28,213 nt of DNA from Bacillota bacterium (GCA_023230985.1 JALNWH010000013.1:1-28213), one strand, 5' to 3'. Shown: positions 16,610-24,736, numbered from the stretch's first letter. Numbers and translations: made by a program. The notes: generated from the sequence alone by a model not told the origin.

Positions 16610-17398
16610 TTAATATTCCTTTTGGGTTTTGTATTCATTCTTATTTTTATATATGTTATGGCTTGTCCTATGCTTTAATGCCCAAGCATCATAGGTTGTA
16701 TCTACTATCTTCCAGTTGCCATTCAAATAAACTTCATTCCAAGCATGATAAGATTCTATATCGTTTTTGTAGCCTTTTATCAGCTTTGTAGCTACACCTT
16801 GACTCCTCAGCATTGCTGCAAATAAAACCGAATAATCGTAGCAGATACCGCTGCCTTCTTCAAGAATCTTGTCTATTTCAGGGATATAATCATTACTTAG
16901 CCCGCTTATTTTTGTGTAATCGTAATTGATATTATTTACAATATAATCATATATAGCTTGTACAATTTCTTCGTCCTCTTCTACGCCTTTTGTCAATTCA
17001 TTTGCCAATTTTATTGCTTCATCGTCTTCATCCCATAAAATAGGTTGTGCGGATTTTAAGTATACCAGGTTCTTCTCTGTAATATCTGCTTTAAAACTCT
17101 TCTTCGTCAACACTTTATATTCATTACCGGAGATGTTTTCCAATACTGCAACGGTATAACTGCCTTGTCCAAATTGTAAGGGGAAAAACTCTTCTTCATT
17201 CTTCATATCATAAAAATACTTTGTAGAGCCTTTTTCCACCATGACTTTCATCTTCTTATTAGTGCCGATATAAGATACTCTAACTATACCCTCTTTTGCA
17301 TTTTGGGTATCTATACCTATATCGGAGGCTTGTACACTTATTGAGCTAAAAATCATTATGACTATTATAAATAAGGATATTATCCTTATTTTTTTCAC
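16610..17398 (-). CDS. Secreted transglutaminase-like protein under tandem c-di-GMP aptamers
   Basis: A 262-residue protein with a signal peptide (KKIRIISLFIIVIMIFSSIS, cleavage near residue 24). The C-terminal half is a transglutaminase-like core: Cys186 in GSGICYDYSVLFAAMLRSQG, His218 in SYHAWNEVYL and Asp233 in IVDTTYDAW, a full Cys-His-Asp triad. Such enzymes act as protein cross-linkers or, more often in bacteria, as peptidases; the substrate is unknown. I choose the GTG at 17398, because the ATG at 17431 lies inside the aptamer and GGGGAAG precedes the GTG. There is no SLH module or LPXTG anchor. Two c-di-GMP-I aptamers upstream indicate control by that messenger. Confidence 0.83.
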   Translation of the reverse strand: MKKIRIISLFIIVIMIFSSISVQASDIGIDTQNAKEGIVRVSYIGTNKKMKVMVEKGSTKYFYDMKNEEEFFPLQFGQGSYTVAVLENISGNEYKVLTKKSFKADITEKNLVYLKSAQPILWDEDDEAIKLANELTKGVEEDEEIVQAIYDYIVNNINYDYTKISGLSNDYIPEIDKILEEGSGICYDYSVLFAAMLRSQGVATKLIKGYKNDIESYHAWNEVYLNGNWKIVDTTYDAWALKHRTSHNIYKNKNEYKTQKEY

Positions 17399-17407
17399 TG
17401 TTAACTT

Positions 17408-17487
17408 CCCCTTTCGGTAGCCGGCTGCCATTTAACAGGCCCTTTAGCTTTGCGCCCCCTTGTTTCCAAGGGTTTGCCATTATCGTT
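17408..17487 (-). ncRNA. c-di-GMP-I (GEMM) riboswitch, gene-proximal copy
   Basis: On the minus strand: GGCAAACC, hairpin CCTTGGAAACAAGG with a GAAA tetraloop, GGGCGCAAAGCT, an 'AAAGGGCCTG' arm and the 3' motif AGCCGGCTACCG. These are the conserved blocks of c-di-GMP-I aptamers. The core 17411-17485 differs from the upstream copy at only two of 75 bases. Its 3' edge runs directly into the GGGG ribosome site of the GTG start at 17398, so this copy probably governs translation initiation. Confidence 0.9.
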
Positions 17488-17513
17488 TGAGAGTTATCAG
17501 TTGAAACGGAAAT

Positions 17514-17602
17514 AAAAAAACTAATCTTTCGGTAGCTGGCTGCCATTTAACAGGCCCTTTAGCTTTGCGCCCCCTTGTTTCCAAGAGTTTGCCATTATCG
17601 CT
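17514..17602 (-). ncRNA. c-di-GMP-I (GEMM) riboswitch, distal copy with U tract
   Basis: The same blocks as the proximal copy: GGCAAACT, CTTGGAAACAAG, GGGCGCAAAGCT and AGCCAGCTACCG. The core 17526-17600 is 115 bases upstream of the equivalent bases of the other copy. It is followed at once by GATTAG and seven U (complement of 17514-17520), as in a transcription-terminating platform, although a clear terminator stem is not visible. Confidence 0.9.
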
Positions 17603-17639
17603 TACTAGCTGATTCTCAAAACTTTATTCAATTAATTAC

Positions 17640-17667
17640 ATTATATCACATATTTTTCTAATGTAAA
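17640..17667 (-). promoter_or_regulatory. Promoter of the riboswitch-controlled transglutaminase transcript
   Basis: On the minus strand TTTACA (17662-17667), a 16-base spacer and a perfect TATAAT (17640-17645) preceded by TGA, an extended -10. It starts transcription about 30 bases before the distal aptamer. Confidence 0.75.
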
Positions 17668-17707
17668 GGTCTTTTTACAAACAGTTTTGTTATCTGGGCC
17701 TTTCAAA

Positions 17708-17749
17708 ATAAAATGCCGAGGCAAAGTTTATTCTCGCCCCGGCATTTTT
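17708..17749 (-). terminator. Terminator of the giant SLH protein gene
   Basis: AATGCCG-A-GGC pairs with GCC-C-CGGCATT around a 13-base loop, with A/T runs on both sides. It lies 19 bases past the stop at 17768. Confidence 0.85.
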
Positions 17750-17767
17750 AATTACCTTTAAAATTTA

Positions 17768-20700
17768 TTACATTTCCAATTCAGGATAATATATTTCTGT
17801 CCAAGTCTCATAGCCATTTTCCAACCTTTCATAGTGATGGCTATTGATTGCTTCCTGCATTGCTTCATAGTACCATTTGTCTTCGGATAAATCAGGGAAT
17901 TGTTTTGCTTTGGGCAATATCTCACTTCTTGTGACTCGTCTTTCCAGTACATTATTAACCAAAGTTACGAATTCAGCACGTGTGATATATTGATCCGGTT
18001 TAAAGGTCCCGTCTTTATAACCATTTATCCATCCCTTTTTCACTGCAGAATTGATATATTTGTTTGCCCAATGTCCTTCGATATCTGAGAAGCTGTCTTT
18101 TTCAAAGGGGCTTAATTTATCAAATCTGGAAGCAATAGTTGCCATTTCTCCTCTGGTAATGTAGTTATTAGGTTTGAATGTTCCATCAGTATACCCTGTG
18201 ACTATTCCACCGTTAGCTAAAGTAGCTATATGGGTATTTGACCATCTTTCCGGTGCTACATCACTAAACTTATGTTCAGTTGTCCTTATGCTTTCTCTAT
18301 ATTCTGCATCCAGCAATCTAAAGAAAACCGCTGCCACTTCATCTCTTGTTATATGTCCTTCCGGTCTGACTGTTCCATCAGGATACCCTTGGATATACTG
18401 GAAGTGCTCTTCCTTATTTAGTTTCGGCAGGTCTGCAGGGATTTCTTCTTCCGGCACTACTACTATTTCCGGTTCTTTCGTCCTATTGGATCCGCCGCCT
18501 CCGCTGCCACCTCCGCTGCCACCACCGCCGTCGGATTTATATTTTGCCGTTACTACCAAATCACTTGTTACATTGGTAAACCCTTTATCCCAACCTGTGA
18601 AGGTATAACCTGATCTTGAAGGCTTAGAAGGTGCTGTTGCAGCCTTGCCATGCTCAACGGTTTCTTTTTTAAGCACAGTACCATCATAATCTACAAAGGT
18701 TACTGTATATTTGTTTATCTCCCATTTAGCATACAGGATTACATCCTCTGTTATACCGGTATCAAAGTCAAATTCCTCACTCAGCTCTATATCTACATAC
18801 CATCCTAAAAAGGTACATCCTTCCTTTTTAGGATCTTTAGGTCTTGCTACTGTATTCTCATGCTCTACTTTTTTTGTATATAGCGTAATATCTCCATCCT
18901 TAAAGAGAACAGTGTGTTTTAATACCGGCTCTTCATCTATTACACAGTAAACTATAAAATCATTGTTTTCTTCTGTCACCTCAAAGGATAAATCAGGTGA
19001 GTTAATTTCATCTATTTTATATCCTTTCGGTACATTATCCTCTATTTCTTCCTCATCAACTATTGTACCCAACTCCGAAACTGTGCCTTCAAATCTGCCT
19101 ATTTCCTCATATTCTCCATATACATAATATGTTACAGTATATGGGAAGGATTCAGTTTCATTGTCTCCTACATTCACCTTTACACATTTTTCTGCAAGTT
19201 TTTTGAAAAACTTATGGCAGCATCCGTTGAAATATATGTTATAAGAAACACAAACCTTATGCTTTCCATCCTTCAATTCATCTCCGGCAATTAATTCGTT
19301 GCCATCCATTTCAAATGAACCGTCAGATGGTTTTATAACTTCATATCCCAATTGGATTTTCAAAGCTTTTAATAGCTTGGCGGTTCTATTTATACATTTA
19401 TCATAGTTAGTAGAAAAGGTATAGAATACCCCTTCTTCCTCACTTGGAGTTGCCTTAATCTTTAGTTTCTCAGGATGCTTGGGAATCATTACCACACAAT
19501 GGAAATCTTTTATTTCATTTGCTGCATCTATTAATTTTGATATTATGGTCTTTAGGACGGGTTTATGAAAGCCTGAACTTACACAGCCATGTATACTGCT
19601 TACATAATAGCCCCTTAGTTCTTCCATCAACTCCGTTGCATCTTCTTGGGTCAAATTGTCATCTGTCCAATCCCAGACTGTATTTATGTCATCTCTTAGC
19701 GTTCTTAGATGATTAATCATTTCCCGGACATCACCTAAAAAGCTTCCAAATTCTCCAATCCTTTTTGTTTTTTCACTGAAGCTTTTTTTAGGATTCGCAA
19801 GAGTCTCAAAAGTATCTGCTGCTTCGGCACTCATTAAACTTGCGAAGGAATTAAGAAATAAATCATCTCCTTCAATATCAGGTTCTTCCAAACCTGCACC
19901 GGCTGCAAAAGCAGTAAATTCTTCTGTAGTGGAGGTATTGAATATACCTGCGATATCCCTCCATAATTGTATGGTACTTGTAAATAAACTGCCAAAATCA
20001 TTAGTCAATGCAGCCCAAGCTTCTTCAAACTCTCCGTCAATGGCGTGCTGCATCCCTTGTTCTAGCTGTGCAATCCTTCTTAAAATATCCGCAGAGGTTC
20101 TAAGAACAGGAGCAAGGGCAGCAGGATTCTTTAATCCTTCACCTACTATATAATCCACCGCATCTCCCAAAAATCCTAAATCCTCACCGGAAATATCCAG
20201 ATTTTGTCCTATTACTCTATTTATCACTTGATTAAGCAATTCGGCCACACCATTTGAGATTGTTCCACCTAGGTTAACATTTTCCAATATCCTATTTAAT
20301 AATTCAAAAGTCCCGGCATCCTCAAAGCTTTCTAAAATCCTAGCCAAATCATCCAGGGAATTGGCTAAAGTACCTGTGGCATCTGATACACCGCCTATGG
20401 AGAAATCTGTGGTAAGATTTGTCACTTGCTCTACCAGAGTGATAGTATTATTTAACAAGCTTATTGTAGCACTTAGCATATGGAGATAAGGCCGAATAGG
20501 CTCAATAATATTAGTTATGGGTTTCAACAAATCAGAAACTGCTTTTGCTGCATTGTCCATCAGTGCATTATAAGCATCATCCAACCCTTTTGCAGCTAAA
20601 TCATAGGCCTCTGCTGTTCCAATCAAAACTGCTGTATCCCCGATTCCGATAGCTGCATCTATTGCAAATCCGATTAAGCCGCCTATTACCGGTGTCATAG

Positions 20701-22678
20701 ATTCTTCAATAATAAAATCACCGGAGGTATCTATACCTATCCCATTAAGTAAATCTCTTAAGCTTGTGAGAGATCTCAACGTCTCATAGTTCAAGCCCAC
20801 TCCTTCTAAAATTGGATCTATAATATCAGCTCCAATTCCCAAAGAATCAAGTTTATCTACTATAGAAATGATATCATCCAAGCTTCCCAGAATAATGTTT
20901 AAATCATCTATTAATTGCTTTAGCTCATAATCATTCTCCAATAATGCATCTATTAAACTAGACGGATCATTCTTGATCGCTAATAATCTGTTTTTAGATT
21001 GTTCGTACTTAAAAACTGCCAATTCCTTTTTTGTCATATATTTATTACCAAGTTTTAAAGCAGCTACCGTATCTCCCATAATTGTAATCACATTAGCCTT
21101 GTTAGCCAATATACCAAATAAACCACTGGAATAATCTTGATGAAAATTAGATTTGTATTCCAATTGGTAGCCTAGCCCAAAAAGGCTATATCCATATGCA
21201 TATCCGCCTTCATTAAAATACCTTAATGCATTGGCTTGACGTTCTGAATCTGACTTCCCTTTATAATCTTTTTTAAGGTCACCTAAAGTTTGAACCCATA
21301 TTGAACTATAGCTTTGCACTATATCCCCTGTATAAAGCATATCAGCAATTGCTAAATCTCTTTCTGATTTTAGTATAAAATCTTCTATAGCCTGTTCAAA
21401 TTCCCCTTGGCTATATGTTCCATCAGGTGGTACTGTCTTATCCTTTAATTTCTCTGCATCATTTATATATTTATTTACTTCATTTACTTTTATTTGATAA
21501 GCCATGTCTAAATTATCGCTTGTAACACCGGAATGAAGAATGCTTAAGGTAGCCTCTGCTAAAGGCAAAACCGGATTCGTATTCTCTTCTTTAAAATCTC
21601 CGGTTAGAGGTATGCTTACCTTATATCCATTATCCCCGGAATTAAAGCTTGATTTATAAGAAAGCTGGTTATCCCATTGTCTTAATAAGGATATGGAGCC
21701 ACAAGTATAACCGCCATTCTCTAGGAAAGACACTGCCGCCTTGATTTTATCTAATTTTGTTTTTGCTTCAGTATAGTTAAAATAAGTGTTTCCATTATTA
21801 TTCGCAAAAGGAAGGTTTGAATGATCGCTTATATTTCCTGTAGCTAATATCCCCACAATTTTTATATCTCTTTTAATATTTTCTTTGAACTTCGCTAAAT
21901 CAGCTTTATATTTGTTTACCCCTTCTTCTCTGTCCTCATCTTCTCCCACTATAATTCTATGAGTCCACTCTACACAATCTATTTCTTTAAAATCTTCGCA
22001 ATCTTCGTAAACACAGGGTAAGTCTAAGAAATAGTCTTCTATATCTTCTGCTTCTTCTTTGTAGCCATTTAATATGTTAAGCATTATTGGCAGCTGTACA
22101 ATATTATTAATTGTATTTTCTGCGAAATCTACTATATTCTTCTTACCATTTTCAGTCATACCTACTAAACCGTGACTAGCTGAATAATTGGGGTTTAGCT
22201 TTGATTTATATGAAAAGAAATATTGTAAAGAAACTATCTTATATTTTTGTTTTCCTATTCCTCCCTGTTTTAAATATGTAGTTGCTGCTTCATACTTATT
22301 TTGGAAAGCATCGTGAAAATTAGTTTCATTATAATTGGTAGATCCGGAAGCTAAAGCTTCATTTAAACGTGAATCGTTATACGCCCCAGCTGCAAGAGCT
22401 GCCGCAACCCCTAAATCATGTTCAATATTAGAAACAAATACCTCTAACTCATCTTGTACGTTCACTATGTAATCATTACCACAGTCAATTTCTTCGTAGT
22501 TCTCCAATAAACCGTTAATACTTGTTTTTACTCCATTCATTCTGCCTACCAGTTCATTATATTCGTTTTCGGCAGGTGTAGCAGCAAAGACCCCTTGTGG
22601 GAGCAGCGGTGCAATTAGTGCAAGTATCAATACAAATGAAAGAATTTTACTCCCGGTGTCCTTTCTAAATAACCTCAT
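17768..22678 (-). CDS. Giant SLH-anchored surface protein with InlB-type repeats
   Basis: A 1636-residue secreted protein. A signal peptide (KILSFVLILALIAPLLPQGVF) ends near 33. Three copies of a ~115-residue module follow (about 75-185, 259-375, 426-540), each with 'D..I...L..G' and 'YFN.GGY..G...L..QL.YKS.F'. Residues 560-1010 are long amphipathic helices. A Cys-containing region is near 1040-1200. InlB B-type repeats with 'FLGWYVD...YAKW' and 'YTFTGWDKGF' follow, then a Gly/Ser linker, two full SLH modules (GYTDGTFKPNNYITRGEMAT; GYKDGTFKPDQYITRAEFVT) and partial modules on each side. It should bind cell-wall polymer. AAAGGGGGAG precedes the ATG. A GEMM-like leader suggests c-di-GMP control. 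No catalytic motif is seen; adhesin or matrix roles are inferred. Confidence 0.92.
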   Translation of the reverse strand: MRLFRKDTGSKILSFVLILALIAPLLPQGVFAATPAENEYNELVGRMNGVKTSINGLLENYEEIDCGNDYIVNVQDELEVFVSNIEHDLGVAAALAAGAYNDSRLNEALASGSTNYNETNFHDAFQNKYEAATTYLKQGGIGKQKYKIVSLQYFFSYKSKLNPNYSASHGLVGMTENGKKNIVDFAENTINNIVQLPIMLNILNGYKEEAEDIEDYFLDLPCVYEDCEDFKEIDCVEWTHRIIVGEDEDREEGVNKYKADLAKFKENIKRDIKIVGILATGNISDHSNLPFANNNGNTYFNYTEAKTKLDKIKAAVSFLENGGYTCGSISLLRQWDNQLSYKSSFNSGDNGYKVSIPLTGDFKEENTNPVLPLAEATLSILHSGVTSDNLDMAYQIKVNEVNKYINDAEKLKDKTVPPDGTYSQGEFEQAIEDFILKSERDLAIADMLYTGDIVQSYSSIWVQTLGDLKKDYKGKSDSERQANALRYFNEGGYAYGYSLFGLGYQLEYKSNFHQDYSSGLFGILANKANVITIMGDTVAALKLGNKYMTKKELAVFKYEQSKNRLLAIKNDPSSLIDALLENDYELKQLIDDLNIILGSLDDIISIVDKLDSLGIGADIIDPILEGVGLNYETLRSLTSLRDLLNGIGIDTSGDFIIEESMTPVIGGLIGFAIDAAIGIGDTAVLIGTAEAYDLAAKGLDDAYNALMDNAAKAVSDLLKPITNIIEPIRPYLHMLSATISLLNNTITLVEQVTNLTTDFSIGGVSDATGTLANSLDDLARILESFEDAGTFELLNRILENVNLGGTISNGVAELLNQVINRVIGQNLDISGEDLGFLGDAVDYIVGEGLKNPAALAPVLRTSADILRRIAQLEQGMQHAIDGEFEEAWAALTNDFGSLFTSTIQLWRDIAGIFNTSTTEEFTAFAAGAGLEEPDIEGDDLFLNSFASLMSAEAADTFETLANPKKSFSEKTKRIGEFGSFLGDVREMINHLRTLRDDINTVWDWTDDNLTQEDATELMEELRGYYVSSIHGCVSSGFHKPVLKTIISKLIDAANEIKDFHCVVMIPKHPEKLKIKATPSEEEGVFYTFSTNYDKCINRTAKLLKALKIQLGYEVIKPSDGSFEMDGNELIAGDELKDGKHKVCVSYNIYFNGCCHKFFKKLAEKCVKVNVGDNETESFPYTVTYYVYGEYEEIGRFEGTVSELGTIVDEEEIEDNVPKGYKIDEINSPDLSFEVTEENNDFIVYCVIDEEPVLKHTVLFKDGDITLYTKKVEHENTVARPKDPKKEGCTFLGWYVDIELSEEFDFDTGITEDVILYAKWEINKYTVTFVDYDGTVLKKETVEHGKAATAPSKPSRSGYTFTGWDKGFTNVTSDLVVTAKYKSDGGGGSGGGSGGGGSNRTKEPEIVVVPEEEIPADLPKLNKEEHFQYIQGYPDGTVRPEGHITRDEVAAVFFRLLDAEYRESIRTTEHKFSDVAPERWSNTHIATLANGGIVTGYTDGTFKPNNYITRGEMATIASRFDKLSPFEKDSFSDIEGHWANKYINSAVKKGWINGYKDGTFKPDQYITRAEFVTLVNNVLERRVTRSEILPKAKQFPDLSEDKWYYEAMQEAINSHHYERLENGYETWTEIYYPELEM

Positions 22679-22690
22679 TTTATCTCCCCC

Positions 22691-22763
22691 TTTAAAAATA
22701 TTTTAGATAGTTTATTTACTTAATTTCCAGATGCAAAACTATCTATAAAATAACCGGAAATTA
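22691..22763 (-). promoter_or_regulatory. Candidate riboswitch expression platform: two mutually exclusive stems
   Basis: Two stems interleave in the minus-strand RNA. Stem A pairs TAATTTCCGG (22754-22763) with CTGGAAATTA (22721-22730), ten pairs with one G-U. Stem B pairs TAGATAGTTT (22736-22745) with AAACTATCTA (22704-22713), ten perfect pairs, followed by AAATATTTTT. Because the arms alternate A-B-A'-B', only one ordinary stem can form at a time. Stem B ends 14 bases before the GGGGGAG ribosome site. Confidence 0.55.
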
Positions 22764-22779
22764 CCTATAGAGTCTAAAT

Positions 22780-22852
22780 AGTTTAGGCTTGTGTCATCGC
22801 TTGCTACATAGCAAACGGCTTTGCACCCCTGACTTTCATCAGGTTTGCCTAT
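22780..22852 (-). ncRNA. GEMM-like (c-di-GMP-I type) aptamer with atypical 3' half
   Basis: On the minus strand: GGCAAACC (22842-22849), hairpin CCTGA-TGAAAG-TCAGG with a GAAA loop, then GGTGCAAAGCC (22817 and up). This half matches c-di-GMP-I aptamers block for block, including the GGC/GCC closing helix. The second half differs: GTTTGCT-ATGT-AGCAAGC (22799-22816) makes a short perfect hairpin and the canonical 'AGCCGGGTTACC' end is replaced by ATGACACAAGCC. It lies about 110 bases upstream of the giant SLH gene. I call it a variant or degenerate aptamer of this class. Confidence 0.6.
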
Positions 22853-22863
22853 TAACTTTTAAT

Positions 22864-23123
22864 TTATATTAAATTGTTTTCTTTTATGCACCTTTCAAAT
22901 TTTCTTCTTTTTTTGGAATCATACTATAGTACGCGTCACTCGTTCCAAGTATATCCATATCATATTTTGACGGGTGTTCCACTTTCCGCTGCCTTAAAAG
23001 CTATTCGTAAAATAAAATTATTATAAGCATATCACCAGCCTATTACATAAGCTGTTTAGTTAAGTTACATATTTGTTCTTCTAAATTACATTTTGATTAC
23101 ATGGGAAAGTTATTGTGTTTTTT
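22864..23123. other. Intergenic stretch without a clear feature
   Basis: This gap separates the leader of the giant SLH gene (minus) from the M23 gene (plus). It must hold the SLH promoter. I see only weak elements, such as TTGGAA and TATGAT 19 bases apart on the minus strand near 22925-22950, and no gene. Confidence 0.4.
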
Positions 23124-23220
23124 AGAGGGGAAGATCCTTAGGCTAAAGCCTTAGTATGACAAATATGAGTGGGGCCTCAAGGTGATAAATGTGCGGGGAA
23201 CTTTGGAATGACGAATTGAA
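23124..23220. repeat. Degenerate 26-bp periodic repeat
   Basis: ATGACAAATATGAGTGGGG (from 23156), GTGATAAATGTGCGGGG (from 23182) and ATGACGAATTG (from 23208) start exactly 26 bases apart. The unit before them (23130-23155) is GAAGATCCTTAGGC with a small hairpin AGGC/GCCT. The 'AAGATCCTT...ATGACA' block is related to 'AAGATTCTTC...ATGACA' at 4511-4540. It lies upstream of the M23 peptidase gene. Confidence 0.6.
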
Positions 23221-23367
23221 AATAATAAAAGCCCCGTTCGAAGCTTTTAAAAAAGATTCTTTTTTTTACTGTACATTAAATGATTTATGGTCTAAAATAT
23301 ACTTATATTACAAATTTGTTACAAGAGTATTAACTCTAAAACTACTTAGTGAAAAGGGTGAATATAC

Positions 23368-24318
23368 TTGAAAAAAGCAATCAGGAGAAACAAAAAGAAG
23401 CATATAACTTTTTTGTACATACCTGAAAATGAATCCTCTGTTAAGACACTACGATTAACTTCTTGGATACCTAAATTTGCTATACTGACTTTGGCGGCAA
23501 TATTAATATATGCCGGTTCTTATACGGTGGCATATAGAAACTTAAAAGATAAATATGAAATAAGTCTGTGCAGTATACAGGAAATCACCGCCATAAACAA
23601 TTCACAAAGAATTGAGATTGAAAGATTAGAAGATAATGCTTTGGAGATACAGGAACAATTATGTGACAATATAAATGCTTTAAAAGAAATTAAAGAATTA
23701 GTCGGTATTAATGATGACAATGCAGCGCCTCCGAACATACAGGATAAGTCTTCTAATACATACCAGACAATACCTTTTCAACCTATTGTAAATACTAATA
23801 ATACAAATTATACTGATCATATTTTTGAATTAAAAACCTCTTTTGTCAGCTTGTCAAAAGTAGCCAAAAGCCAAAAGACTTTAATTGAAGACTCGGTTGC
23901 ACCTATCAAGGATAAGGTGGCTTATCTTAAAGCCAAGCCTTCGATTAAACCGGTACAAGGTAAGATTACCGCCGGCTACGGTTATAGGAAGAATCCTTTT
24001 TCCGGACGTGGCAGTGAGTTTCATAAAGGAGTGGATATAGCCACCAGGACAGGGACTCCTGTAGTTGCCACGGCAGATGGCACTGTTACATATTCAGGTT
24101 GGAAATCGGGTTATGGCAATATGGTAATAATCTCACACGGTTATGGCTTTATTACCGTTTATGCTCATAATTCAAAGCTGCTTGTTAAAATAGGTGACAA
24201 GGTTAATAGAGGTCAACAGATATCCAGGGTAGGAAGCACAGGGAGAAGTACTGCTCCTCACTTGCACTACGAAATAAAGTTAAATGGTAAGAATGTAGAC
24301 CCGGCAAGATACTTTTAA
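23368..24318 (+). CDS. M23-family (LytM) metallopeptidase, membrane-anchored
   Basis: A 316-residue protein. A basic N-terminus is followed by one membrane helix (about 34-56), a coiled coil (about 60-112), an Asn/Thr-rich linker, and the LytM domain (about 195-316). Zinc ligands His219 and Asp223 (FHKGVDIATRTG) and His300 (HLHYEIK) are present, as are His267 and His298 of the active site, so it should be active on peptidoglycan cross-links outside the cell. The start is a TTG at 23368 with AAGGGTG upstream; there is no suitable ATG nearby. The bactofilin gene follows after 16 bases, a recurring pair in bacteria in which bactofilin helps position the peptidase. Confidence 0.93.
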   Translation: MKKAIRRNKKKHITFLYIPENESSVKTLRLTSWIPKFAILTLAAILIYAGSYTVAYRNLKDKYEISLCSIQEITAINNSQRIEIERLEDNALEIQEQLCDNINALKEIKELVGINDDNAAPPNIQDKSSNTYQTIPFQPIVNTNNTNYTDHIFELKTSFVSLSKVAKSQKTLIEDSVAPIKDKVAYLKAKPSIKPVQGKITAGYGYRKNPFSGRGSEFHKGVDIATRTGTPVVATADGTVTYSGWKSGYGNMVIISHGYGFITVYAHNSKLLVKIGDKVNRGQQISRVGSTGRSTAPHLHYEIKLNGKNVDPARYF

Positions 24319-24334
24319 TAAAGGAGGTAAATGT

Positions 24335-24736
24335 ATGTTGAGTTTTGGCAAAAAAGCATCCCCTATTAATACAGACAAAATTGACACTTTAATCGGTAAA
24401 AATACTGAATTTGTAGGGAACATGACTGCCGAAGGCACTGTTAGAATTGATGGCAAGATTAAAGGTGATATTTCCCTAGCCGGAAATTTAATAATGGGTG
24501 AGCAAGGGACCATAAAAGGAAATGTCAAATCTGATAATATCCATCTGTCAGGTGTAATAAAAGGCAATGTGGTATCGGCAAATCAACTTCATATAACTAC
24601 TACCGGAAAACTATATGGAGATATGACTGTCAGCAATATTGTAATTGATGAAGGCGGCCTCTTTCATGGCAACTGCATAATGATGGAATCGGAATCAATA
24701 GCTGAGGCGGCAATTGGTAAAGATGAAACAAAATAA
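24335..24736 (+). CDS. Bactofilin (polymer-forming cytoskeletal protein)
   Basis: A 133-residue bactofilin. The core (about 20-120) is a right-handed beta helix with short repeating turns, visible as GTVRIDGKIKGDISLAGNLI and GTIKGNVKSDNIHLSGVIKG. Bactofilins polymerise without nucleotide and mark sites at the membrane. AAAGGAGG lies just before the ATG. It is the second gene of an operon with the M23 peptidase, an arrangement known from proteobacteria and Firmicutes for cell-shape control. A terminator follows. Confidence 0.93.
   Translation: MLSFGKKASPINTDKIDTLIGKNTEFVGNMTAEGTVRIDGKIKGDISLAGNLIMGEQGTIKGNVKSDNIHLSGVIKGNVVSANQLHITTTGKLYGDMTVSNIVIDEGGLFHGNCIMMESESIAEAAIGKDETK

Noticed and set aside
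17399..17431. An ATG start at 17431 for the transglutaminase-like gene
   Set aside because: This ATG lies inside the conserved aptamer; the GTG at 17398 has a GGGGAAG ribosome site and starts directly at the signal peptide.
17346..17546. A 66-codon minus-strand frame across the riboswitch region
   Set aside because: It is made of aptamer sequence and has no protein-like features.
17411..17600. CRISPR-like direct repeat pair
   Set aside because: Only two copies, 75 bases long with riboswitch motifs; no spacers or cas genes.
17758..17952. A 64-codon frame over the 3' end of the giant SLH gene
   Set aside because: Out-of-frame shadow of a clearly coding region.
18174..18608. A 144-codon plus-strand frame opposite the SLH region
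   Set aside because: Antisense shadow; its Pro run mirrors the Gly/Ser linker of the real protein.
23227..23266. Hairpins AAAAGC...GCTTTT and the A6-T7 run as a terminator
   Set aside because: No gene ends nearby on either strand, and the first stem is not followed directly by a U run.
23189..23371. A 60-codon plus-strand frame before the M23 gene
   Set aside because: It starts inside the 26-base repeat, has a poor ribosome site spacing and no recognisable features; it overlaps the M23 TTG start.
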